Of a stretch of 5,758 nucleotides of DNA, positions 1 to 5,758 are shown one piece after another; the first letter of the stretch is position 1, and the number at the start of each line of letters is the position of its first letter. The position numbers were made by a program, and so were the translations under genes. Source of the stretch: an uncultured Bacteroidales bacterium (GTDB taxonomy: Bacteria > Bacteroidota > Bacteroidia > Bacteroidales > Paludibacteraceae); the NCBI GenBank assembly GCA_937885465.1, contig CAKZZM010000127.1, positions 1 through 5,758 of the forward strand. Reading direction: 5' to 3'. The notes beneath the pieces are model-generated. The model was not told the DNA's origin. It worked only from the letters and a program-made list of their open reading frames with translations, and searched no databases.

Positions 1-2
1 TG

Positions 3-368
<366 letters not shown>

Positions 369-425
369 GAAATGTGTAATAGTAACAAATAAACAATAGT
401 ATTAACTTATAAAATTATTAAAATC

Positions 426-2360
426 ATGAGAAATCTACGATTTCTTTTAGCCTTTGCGCTAATGACTCTAACCCTCGGCTCTGCTTTTGCAGACAATCTT
501 GTGTGCGCGGGAATAACAACTCGTTCTTCAAACAACAATGTGAAGTACGGCGATGTGTTCTATTGGGATGCCGATAATAACAACACTATGCGCGTGTTTG
601 ATTTGGGAGAAGGAACGTTAGCATCGTACAGCAGTCTAAAGTTCACTCCTACCAACTTTATGGATTTCCGTACCAATACCGCTGATTCCTGGTCAGAAGC
701 AAAGATGCGGGTATTGTTCTACAACGGAGACACGCAGGTGGGCACTACTCAATCATTCTACACCATTGACAACGGCGAGAAGACACAAGCCTTATCAACT
801 TTCTCTACTGCTAACCGCGTGGTGATAGCCGGTGCAGGTCCTGATGGTAGTAGTGATGCGACCAAGAAAGCAAAAGGCGCGGTTATTATGGATCACAACT
901 CCGTCAAGTTGGTGCCCTCAACAGGCGACGCAACCGTATGGAATGGAACAGTCCTCGCAAACAACAGTAACTGCAAATATGTGAAGAACGCCCTTATTTG
1001 GAATGCAAGTTCTGCAAATACGATGCGACTATTCTCGCTGACCGCAGGTGAATTGCTGAAATATGAGAGTTTGAAGATTAAGATTACCAACTGGACGGAC
1101 ATCAAAGGAACTTCTCCCGCCAACAAAGTGCGTGTCATCTTTGTTAAAGGTAGTGGCAATAAGGAAGTGTATGTCAATACTACCGGCAGCGAGCAGACAA
1201 TCACCTTATCTTCCGTTCTAACTGATGCAGAGATTGCCGCAGTAACGGAAATAGCAATCGGTGGCGCATGCGCTGCCGGAATGGTAGGAATTGAGCCGTC
1301 TGATGTCTATTTAGTAGAAACTCCTGAAACGCTGAAAGTACAAAAGGTCATCACTTCTTCTTCCAATGCAACCACTCCGTTTGAATGGCATGCAACAGGT
1401 ACACTTAAAACTATTAACAATAATCTGGCTACCCAAAATAGTGGTGTGATTTTTGGATATAATGAAGATAATAGTTTGGCAAATGGTTACTTCGACCTTG
1501 CCGGATATAACAAGGTAGTGTTCGATTTAGCAACCGAGGGTACAATTCGTATATTGGCAGCCGATGGAGAAGGTACAACATATAGTAATACATTTGCTTC
1601 GTCAGGTCTGAAAGATCCTATTAATATTGACATACAAAAATGTGTAAGTATAAAAGCAGGTCAGGGAGCTTCCAACTCTCCTAAAATTAACTCCATCACT
1701 TTCTATCGTGAGTTTGACGCGACGAGTACAACGGCTTGGAATTTGGCTTCCGATATGGAGGAGACGACCTTTAGTTTCCCCCGCTATTTCAATGTTGGTC
1801 AAACAAGTACAGTCTGCTTACCATTCGCCTTGACCGCAGCACAAGCAGCAGCTGCCGGTGAGTTCTATGAATTTGTGTCTTTTGACGGTAGCAACTTAGG
1901 CTTTAACCCCGTAACGGAACCGCAGGCATATACTCCGTATCTGTTCGTTCCGGCTACCAACCTTCCGTTCAAGAATATTACAACTTCGCTAAAGGCGGTT
2001 AATAGTTCTGCATTGAGTGTTACTTACGGCACTGCCACTTTCAAGGGAGTGCTGCAACATATCAATGATGTTAAAGGCGCAGAGTCCGGCACAGTCTATG
2101 GCTATAGTGCTACGAACGGAGAGTTTGTACAAGTAACAGGAGACGGCGTTTCGATTGATGCTTTCCGCGCATACATCGTTCTTCCCGGTGGAGTTTCACT
2201 CGCACCGAGACTGCGCGTGTCCATCAGCAAGATGCCGACAGCAGTGGAGAATGTACAAAGCGGCAATGTACAAAGTACGAAAGTATTGCATGACGGACAA
2301 ATCTATATCATCCACAATGGTACGATGTATAATATTCAAGGACAAATAGTAAATCGTTAA
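426..2360 (+). CDS. Secreted multi-domain beta-sandwich protein with duplicated NLVCxG module, function unknown
   Basis: The 644-residue product is exported. It has a basic start (MRNLR), a hydrophobic core and a likely signal peptidase I site after residue 22 (SAFA/DN). I do not recognise an enzymatic domain. Module A (about 23-165) begins NLVCAGITTR; module B (about 169-300) begins TVWNGTVLAN and ends EIAIGGACAAGMVGIEPSDVYLVE. B is clearly homologous to both modules of the protein encoded at 2711-3748; A matches mainly at its N-terminal half. Region C (about 303-430) has the pattern of another beta-sandwich (FDLAGYNKVVFDLATEGTIRIL) and is AT-rich. Region D (about 437-605) has STVCLPFAL, GEFYEF, TPYLF and FRAYIVLPG, a pattern I recall in many Bacteroidales surface proteins. 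A repeat-bearing linker (609-618) leads to the C-terminal tail DGQIYIIHNGTMYNIQGQIV. The modules may bind carbohydrate or protein at the cell surface, but that is inference from fold-like patterns. The start is set by the signal peptide. Confidence 0.9.
   Translation: MRNLRFLLAFALMTLTLGSAFADNLVCAGITTRSSNNNVKYGDVFYWDADNNNTMRVFDLGEGTLASYSSLKFTPTNFMDFRTNTADSWSEAKMRVLFYNGDTQVGTTQSFYTIDNGEKTQALSTFSTANRVVIAGAGPDGSSDATKKAKGAVIMDHNSVKLVPSTGDATVWNGTVLANNSNCKYVKNALIWNASSANTMRLFSLTAGELLKYESLKIKITNWTDIKGTSPANKVRVIFVKGSGNKEVYVNTTGSEQTITLSSVLTDAEIAAVTEIAIGGACAAGMVGIEPSDVYLVETPETLKVQKVITSSSNATTPFEWHATGTLKTINNNLATQNSGVIFGYNEDNSLANGYFDLAGYNKVVFDLATEGTIRILAADGEGTTYSNTFASSGLKDPINIDIQKCVSIKAGQGASNSPKINSITFYREFDATSTTAWNLASDMEETTFSFPRYFNVGQTSTVCLPFALTAAQAAAAGEFYEFVSFDGSNLGFNPVTEPQAYTPYLFVPATNLPFKNITTSLKAVNSSALSVTYGTATFKGVLQHINDVKGAESGTVYGYSATNGEFVQVTGDGVSIDAFRAYIVLPGGVSLAPRLRVSISKMPTAVENVQSGNVQSTKVLHDGQIYIIHNGTMYNIQGQIVNR
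2250..2275. repeat. In-frame repeat (aatgtacaaag twice, 15-base period) in a linker
   Basis: The 11-base word aatgtacaaag occurs at 2250-2260 and 2265-2275. It encodes NVQSGNVQS between region D and the C-terminal tail of the first secreted protein. The spacing of 15 bases keeps the frame. The word is also part of the repeat units found in the sensor gene at 4745-4801, which links this linker to a dispersed repeat family. Confidence 0.85.
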
Positions 2361-2366
2361 ATCGTT
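2351..2366. repeat. 8-base tandem duplication across a stop codon
   Basis: The word aaatcgtt occurs twice without a gap (2351-2358, 2359-2366). The TAA stop (2358-2360) of the upstream gene spans the junction. It may be a recent slippage duplication; it shifts only the spacing to the next start codon. Confidence 0.8.
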
Positions 2367-2372
2367 AATACC

Positions 2373-2507
2373 ATGAGAAAAATGTATAAAAAACCCACAA
2401 CAGAACAGGCTAAGATAGAGGTGCATTACAATATATTATCTGCATCAGGTGAACTTAAGCAGAGTGTAATCACTCCGGAAGAGATGTCATCCGGCGAATT
2501 AGGATAA
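2373..2507 (+). CDS. Small hypothetical protein, 44 aa, Bacteroidales 'KP.TE' type
   Basis: An ATG 12 bases after the upstream stop opens a 44-codon frame starting MRKMYKKPTTEQAKIEVHYN and ending EEMSSGELG. The spacing suggests co-transcription with the large secreted protein gene. I recall numerous small Bacteroidales proteins of 40-80 residues with the same beginning (M-K/R-K-x-Y-x-x-P-x-x-E followed by a short hydrophobic stretch and a Gly/Ser-rich end); their role is unknown. There is no signal peptide and no membrane segment, so a cytosolic peptide or a leader-like precursor is possible. It is too short for coding statistics to be conclusive; support comes from the start, its position and the family-like N-terminus. 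Confidence 0.6.
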   Translation: MRKMYKKPTTEQAKIEVHYNILSASGELKQSVITPEEMSSGELG

Positions 2508-2567
2508 CCATAAGAACGTTTAGTAGAGAACGTCTCCGAACGTTCTTAGACGTTCTCCACTACCAAT

Positions 2568-2586
2568 GTCGGCATTAAATGCCGAC
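2568..2586 (+). terminator. Terminator-like hairpin
   Basis: A perfect 8-base-pair stem (gtcggcat / atgccgac) with a 3-base loop taa is followed by ttta and then an A-rich run. The T tract is short, so this is a moderate rho-independent terminator at best. It lies 60 bases after the small peptide gene and inside the inverted-repeat element. It would separate the transcripts of the two secreted-protein genes. Confidence 0.5.
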
Positions 2587-2621
2587 TTTATAAAAACGAG
2601 AAATATAGACGTTCGGAGAAT

Positions 2622-2629
2622 TAAATTTG
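2622..2629 (+). promoter_or_regulatory. Possible Bacteroidota -7 element (taaatttg)
   Basis: The octamer taaatttg matches the Bacteroidota -7 consensus TAnnTTTG exactly and lies 81 bases before the preferred ATG at 2711. No good TTTG is found at the -33 position, so the call is weak. If real, the promoter touches the right arm of the inverted-repeat element, and the transcript would begin inside that arm. Confidence 0.3.
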
Positions 2630-2710
2630 AACGTTCAGAGACGTTCTCTACTGTACGGTATAGCGTATAAGTCAATTAACTTTTTACTAACATTCAATTT
2701 ACAAAAAAAC

Positions 2711-3748
2711 ATGAAAAATCTTAAACTTTTTGCTTCCGCTATCTTAGTAGCGATGAGCGTTAGCGCTTTTGCAGCAGAAAACCTCGTCTGCGAAGGTCTG
2801 GTAACCCGTTCGGGTAACAACAACTGTGCCTACGGCGGTACATTCGCTTGGACTGCTTCTTACTCCTGCACAATGCAGATTTTCTCGTTCGAAGCAGGCA
2901 CACTGGCTAACTACAACAACCTCAAGATTACCGGATTGAAGAATGCCACCGGTGGTAGTTCGAGTGGTCAGAAACTGCGTGTAGTGTATTTCTACAAAGA
3001 TGACAATGATGTAGAGCAGAAGATTGAGCATACATTTTATAATACCAACGACAAAAACATCACTCTTCCCTCCGACGTAACCGGTCTGGCTGACCATGTA
3101 AATGATATTTATGAGATTGCCATCGGTGGTTGCGGCGATGCAGGTAGTGTATTTCTCAATCCGGCAAACATCGTTTTGTCGAATACGGAAACCGAGGCTC
3201 AGTTAGTATGCGAAGGTTTGGTAGCTCGTCCGAATAACAATAAATGCACCTATACTCCTAACCAGTTCCTTTGGACAGCTAATAGTGCCAATACGATTCA
3301 ATTGTTCGCCTTTGAAGCAGGTACACTTTCCAATTATAAGACGCTGGAGTTGACGACTTCTGATTTCGATGCTCTCGGAGAAGATGTCTCCGACGGTGAT
3401 CTGAAATACCGCGTGATCTTCTTCGCTGGTAGCACGAACTTGAAAACCAAATCGTTTGCTTCTACGGGCGCAAAAAGCGTGGTTCTGGCGGATCTTGAAC
3501 TGACGGATGAACAGATTGCATCTATCACAGAGATTGCTTTTGGTGGCATCAACTCCGGTGCTTGCACCAAGGGTATCTTAACCATCAATCCATCGGATAT
3601 CTATCTGACCCCTATGCAGCAAGGTCCGTCAACCGCTATCGACGATGTTGAGGTTGCTGCTAAGTCCGTCAAAGTCATCGAAAATGGTCAGGTGTTCATC
3701 CTCCGCGACGGTGTACTTTACAATGCTCTCGGGCAGGCGGTAAAATAA
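2711..3748 (+). CDS. Secreted protein with two NLVCxG modules, paralogue of the upstream secreted protein, function unknown
   Basis: The product has 345 residues from the ATG at 2711. This start puts a signal peptide at the N-terminus (MKNLKLFASAILVAMSVSAFA, cleavage after residue 21 or 22) and follows an A-rich leader. The in-frame TTG at 2627 would place 28 extra residues ahead of it and lies in an inverted repeat. Module A (about 22-160) and module B (about 163-303) are homologous: each has LVCEGLV, an NNNC or NNNKC about 12 residues on, the core TLxNYxxLxxT, a strand like LRVVYF/YRVIFF, and a closing EIAxGG...NP(A/S)(N/D)I. Both keep a Cys pair 12 residues apart (C27/C39, C167/C179) and a third Cys (C141, C285). 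The tail VIENGQVFILRDGVLYNALGQAVK is the short C-terminal motif frequent in Bacteroidales secreted proteins. No catalytic motif is seen. Ligand binding at the cell surface is inference. Confidence 0.92.
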   Translation: MKNLKLFASAILVAMSVSAFAAENLVCEGLVTRSGNNNCAYGGTFAWTASYSCTMQIFSFEAGTLANYNNLKITGLKNATGGSSSGQKLRVVYFYKDDNDVEQKIEHTFYNTNDKNITLPSDVTGLADHVNDIYEIAIGGCGDAGSVFLNPANIVLSNTETEAQLVCEGLVARPNNNKCTYTPNQFLWTANSANTIQLFAFEAGTLSNYKTLELTTSDFDALGEDVSDGDLKYRVIFFAGSTNLKTKSFASTGAKSVVLADLELTDEQIASITEIAFGGINSGACTKGILTINPSDIYLTPMQQGPSTAIDDVEVAAKSVKVIENGQVFILRDGVLYNALGQAVK

Positions 3749-3765
3749 ATAATTCTGCTCAAAAA

Positions 3766-3797
3766 CTTGCATGAATGAAAGATTTTTAGTATCTTCG
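3766..3797 (+). promoter_or_regulatory. Bacteroidota housekeeping promoter for the sensor gene
   Basis: A -33 element cttg (3766-3769) is followed after 20 bases by a -7 element tatcttcg (3790-3797), close to the consensus TTTG-N19-21-TAnnTTTG. Transcription would begin near 3803, giving a leader of about 50-55 bases before the ATG at 3857. The sensor gene is therefore likely transcribed independently of the secreted-protein genes. No operator was recognised between promoter and start. Confidence 0.7.
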
Positions 3798-3856
3798 CGC
3801 CCCCAAATCCAAAAACAGGTATGGGGCAGTTATAGGGACAACAAATATCTTTTATC

Positions 3857-5758
3857 ATGAGAGTAAAAGCAATCATAGTATCATTAATCGTAGGCTGTCT
3901 TAGCGCGACGGCGGTCGTAGTTACTAACTACGACCCGTCGCTGCTGAGCAGTAATCTGTTTACCGACATTACCCGTGATAGTCGAGGCTATCTGTGGGTA
4001 GCCACCGAGTACGGACTGAATAAGTTCGACGGCGTGCGTTTCACCGCCTATTACGGCGATTACGGACGCGAAGGCGACCTGCATACCAGCCGCGTCGTGC
4101 GTCTCTTTGCCGACACCTCAGACGGTGCACCCGATTTGTGGGTACTCTTCTACGGTGCACTCCAGTACTATGATGCCGAGACAGACCGTTTTGAGTATGT
4201 CGATCTGTCGAATATGGAGACGTTGGCACTGACCGCCATCTTTCGCAAAGACGGCGAATTGTTCGTTCATTCGAAAGGAAGCGGGCTGTGGCAAGTCAGG
4301 AAAAGTACAAAGGGACAATGTACTATGTACTATGTACAAAAGTCCGAGGAGTCGGAAGAGGAGGATACAGAGGGGCGTTATAGTACCGACCAACAGTGGT
4401 TCGATGAGGATGAACAGTCTGTCTGCTTCCGCGACACAGACGGAACTATCTGGCAGGGAGTGATACAGAAACAACTGACGCGTATCTCGCCGCAGCAACA
4501 GGGCGCAACCTACGTGCCGCTGAACGAGAAATGGAGCAACGGGCAACCTATTTATTCCTGTTTAGTAGCCCCAAGCGGCAATGTGTATGTGAACCAGACA
4601 GACAATGGTCTGCGGTGTGTCAACCGCAACGGCGAACAAGTAGGAGCCACCCTGCTGCCCGGACTGACAGGCGCTTCGGCATTAGAACTGAGCAACGGAC
4701 TATCCCTTATCGGTACGACAACCGAGGGAATATATGTGTTTGATGTACGAAGGGACAAGGTAATGTACAAAGGGACAATGTACAATGTACAAAGGGACGA
4801 AGGACGAGGTGCGAAGGAGGTGGGACATATTTATCTCTCCACCAACAAGGTGAAGAGCATGGTGGAGGCAGAACCCGGCATTGTGTATGCCGGAATGATG
4901 GAAGGTGGTGTACAACTCCTTGACATGCAGACGATGCAAGTAAGCACGCCCGAAGGGTATTACCCGACCAATATCTATGTCAATAAATTAGCATTGGACA
5001 GCGCAGGTATATTATGGATAGGACACTATTCGGGAATTGATTTATATGATACACGTAACCACTGCATGGTGGAGCCCGACTGGCGCGATAATAGCGCGAG
5101 AGTGGCGGACCAACTGTTGACCTCCGCAGTGTATGATATACTCTTTGACGGCGGCAAAACATACATCGCCTCCAACAGAGGATTGTTTGTCTATGTACCC
5201 TCTCTTGAGGATAGGGCAGGGGGAGAGGTTTCCCGCTATACGATGGAGGACGGTCTGCCGAGCAATGTCATTTGCCGGATGTTGCGCGATGAAGACGGCA
5301 ATATATGGATGAGTACCTTCCACGGCATAACGATGTTCGCCCCCGCCCAAGAGCCGGTATTCATCAATTATTATTTAGGCAACGGCATGCAGGCGTATCG
5401 CTACGTGCGCGGAGCAGGTGACAATCTGCCGACGGGTGAACTGCTCTTCCCCGATGACAACGGCGTAACCCTCATCTCCCCAAAACTATTAAGGGGCAAA
5501 CCGTTCACTCAACCGATTGCACTAAGCAGTCTCTACGTGTCCGGCAAGCGCGTGACACCTGCGCAGGAGATACGTGTCTCATACTTGGACAACCTGATCA
5601 CCATGCAATTCTCGCCACTTGATATGCGCGACAACCGCAATGTGAGTTATCTCTACCGTTTTACAGATGACGACAGCCCTGTTTGGCATTCCACACTTCC
5701 GGGCGAGAGCACAATCACACTTTCCCATTTAGGCTACGGACGCCATGTGCTGATGGTT
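3857..5758 (+). CDS. Reg_prop/Y_Y_Y two-component sensor, probably hybrid two-component system (HTCS) protein; 3' end outside window
   Basis: The frame runs 634 codons from the ATG at 3857 to the window end without a stop. The N-terminus (residues 1-22) is a signal or anchor segment. Reg_prop blades follow: the best are 38-60 (DSRGYLWVATEYGLNKFDG), 188-211 (DGTIW), 376-402 (DSAGILWIGHYSGIDLYDT) and 472-497 (DEDGNIWMSTFHGITMF); weaker ones are near 233-256, 274-300, 332-360 and 426-451. From about 574 the Y_Y_Y domain begins (YLDNLITMQFSPLDMR, SYLYRFTDDD). In Bacteroidales this order is typical of periplasmic sensors of HTCS proteins, which bind glycan fragments and continue with a membrane helix, histidine kinase, receiver and AraC-type domain. 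Those parts are not visible, so a shorter kinase or other output domain remains possible. The region before Y_Y_Y seems about 100 residues shorter than I recall for classical HTCS. Two propeller positions carry repeat-derived insertions (149-174, 296-320). It could regulate the adjacent secreted proteins. Confidence 0.88.
   Translation, partial: MRVKAIIVSLIVGCLSATAVVVTNYDPSLLSSNLFTDITRDSRGYLWVATEYGLNKFDGVRFTAYYGDYGREGDLHTSRVVRLFADTSDGAPDLWVLFYGALQYYDAETDRFEYVDLSNMETLALTAIFRKDGELFVHSKGSGLWQVRKSTKGQCTMYYVQKSEESEEEDTEGRYSTDQQWFDEDEQSVCFRDTDGTIWQGVIQKQLTRISPQQQGATYVPLNEKWSNGQPIYSCLVAPSGNVYVNQTDNGLRCVNRNGEQVGATLLPGLTGASALELSNGLSLIGTTTEGIYVFDVRRDKVMYKGTMYNVQRDEGRGAKEVGHIYLSTNKVKSMVEAEPGIVYAGMMEGGVQLLDMQTMQVSTPEGYYPTNIYVNKLALDSAGILWIGHYSGIDLYDTRNHCMVEPDWRDNSARVADQLLTSAVYDILFDGGKTYIASNRGLFVYVPSLEDRAGGEVSRYTMEDGLPSNVICRMLRDEDGNIWMSTFHGITMFAPAQEPVFINYYLGNGMQAYRYVRGAGDNLPTGELLFPDDNGVTLISPKLLRGKPFTQPIALSSLYVSGKRVTPAQEIRVSYLDNLITMQFSPLDMRDNRNVSYLYRFTDDDSPVWHSTLPGESTITLSHLGYGRHVLMV
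3905..3941 (+). other. Strong hairpin in the signal-segment codons of the sensor gene
   Basis: An inner inverted repeat gtcgtagtta / taactacgac (3914-3923, 3925-3934) is nested in an outer 7-base stem gcgacgg / ccgtcgc (3905-3911, 3935-3941), with only a two-base bulge at 3912-3913. Allowing a 3-base loop, about 16 pairs form. The structure starts 48 bases after the start codon and covers residues 17-29, the end of the signal segment. It could slow early translation or be a remnant of a palindromic insertion; no function is shown. Confidence 0.7.
4305..4345. repeat. Dispersed repeat insertion 1 in the sensor gene
   Basis: The 19-base word gtacaaagggacaatgtac (4305-4323) is followed by two 7-base steps (tatgtac at 4324-4330 and again at 4331-4337, with ctatgtac doubled) and aaaagtccg, which resembles the 9-base unit after the transporter gene. 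It encodes STKGQCTMYYVQKS, followed by an acidic run (EESEEED), between two propeller strands. The same 19 bases recur at 4765-4783. Confidence 0.85.
4745..4801. repeat. Dispersed repeat insertion 2 in the sensor gene (three 15-base units)
   Basis: Three units related to gtacaaagggacaat lie at 4745-4759, 4765-4779 and 4787-4801, separated by gtaat and gtacaat. The first and third are read as V(R/Q)RD(K/E), the second in another codon phase as YKGT. It sits just after a propeller blade ending GIYVFDV and lengthens the loop to the next blade by about 20 residues (VRRDKVMYKGTMYNVQRDEG). Confidence 0.88.

Larger units (their letters stand above)
2522..2652. repeat. 131-base element with 24-base near-perfect terminal inverted repeats (MITE- or REP-like)
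   Basis: Bases 2522-2545 and 2629-2652 are reverse complements over 24 positions with one mismatch; the arms begin agtagagaacgtctccg on the left. The left part also folds on itself: 2521-2535 pairs with 2548-2562 with one mismatch. Bases 2607-2619 carry a further inverted copy of the inner arm (tctccgaacg) with a one-base gap. Words of the type gaacgt/acgttc recur about seven times between 2514 and 2646. It has no coding capacity and I see no convincing target-site duplication. It fills the gap between the small peptide gene and the second secreted protein gene. It may be a non-autonomous mobile element, a REP-like palindrome cluster or a regulatory structure; the sequence alone does not decide. 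Confidence 0.75.

Noticed and set aside
2155..2349. 64-residue + strand frame overlapping the end of the first secreted protein gene
   Set aside because: It is out of frame with a well-supported gene, and its sequence has no recognisable start context or family features.
2627..2710. Upstream TTG start giving a 373-residue form of the second secreted protein
   Set aside because: The extra 28 residues come from the inverted-repeat arm and leader and would bury the signal peptide; the ATG at 2711 parallels the start of the paralogue.
3375..3393. 7-base-pair hairpin tcggaga/tctccga as a terminator or regulator
   Set aside because: It is inside the coding sequence of the second module, short, and has no T tract; chance is sufficient.
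3731..3760. Terminator after the second secreted protein gene (gggcag/ctgctc)
   Set aside because: The stem has six pairs including a G-U, a loop of 18 bases and no T run.
4118..4546. 142-residue minus-strand frame
   Set aside because: It lies entirely opposite the sensor gene, whose frame shows clear Reg_prop motifs across the same stretch.

Overview
The window looks like a stretch of a Bacteroidales (phylum Bacteroidota) chromosome. Four things point there: a Bacteroidota-type promoter (CTTG, 20 bases, TATCTTCG), A-rich leaders without clear Shine-Dalgarno sites, secreted proteins ending in the short 'NG..YN..GQ.V' tail common in this order, and a Reg_prop/Y_Y_Y sensor of the kind used by hybrid two-component regulators of glycan use. 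All genes that can be supported lie on the + strand. Family names come from recognised motifs, not from database searches.

Layout. Bases 3-281 are the 3' end of a XylE-like sugar:proton symporter. Its stop codon falls inside a run of 7-base repeats (274-308), followed at once by 9-base repeats (309-368). An AT-rich leader precedes a 644-residue secreted protein (426-2360). Twelve bases after it is a 44-residue peptide gene (2373-2507). The next gap holds a 131-base element with 24-base inverted arms (2522-2652), and inside it a terminator-like hairpin. A 345-residue secreted paralogue follows (2711-3748; the ATG at 2711 is preferred over an upstream TTG). A good promoter (3766-3797) then drives a long sensor gene (3857 to the window end, 634 codons, no stop reached). 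The sensor has a signal segment, a Reg_prop beta-propeller and the beginning of a Y_Y_Y domain.

How the genes may work together. The two secreted proteins share a module of about 135 residues, three clear copies plus one diverged, and may form a cell-surface or extracellular pair. The sensor downstream could detect a glycan or other ligand and control them, and the sugar porter fits a carbohydrate theme. No SusC/SusD pair or glycoside hydrolase is visible, so a polysaccharide-utilisation role is only inferred from gene order.

The most unusual aspect is the load of short repeats. A unit close to gtacaaagggacaat occurs at two sites in the sensor gene and is read there in all three codon phases. 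A related 15-base-period repeat lies in a linker of the first secreted protein, and related words occur in the array after the transporter. This looks like repeat expansion at the DNA level that is tolerated in protein loops, linkers and gene ends.
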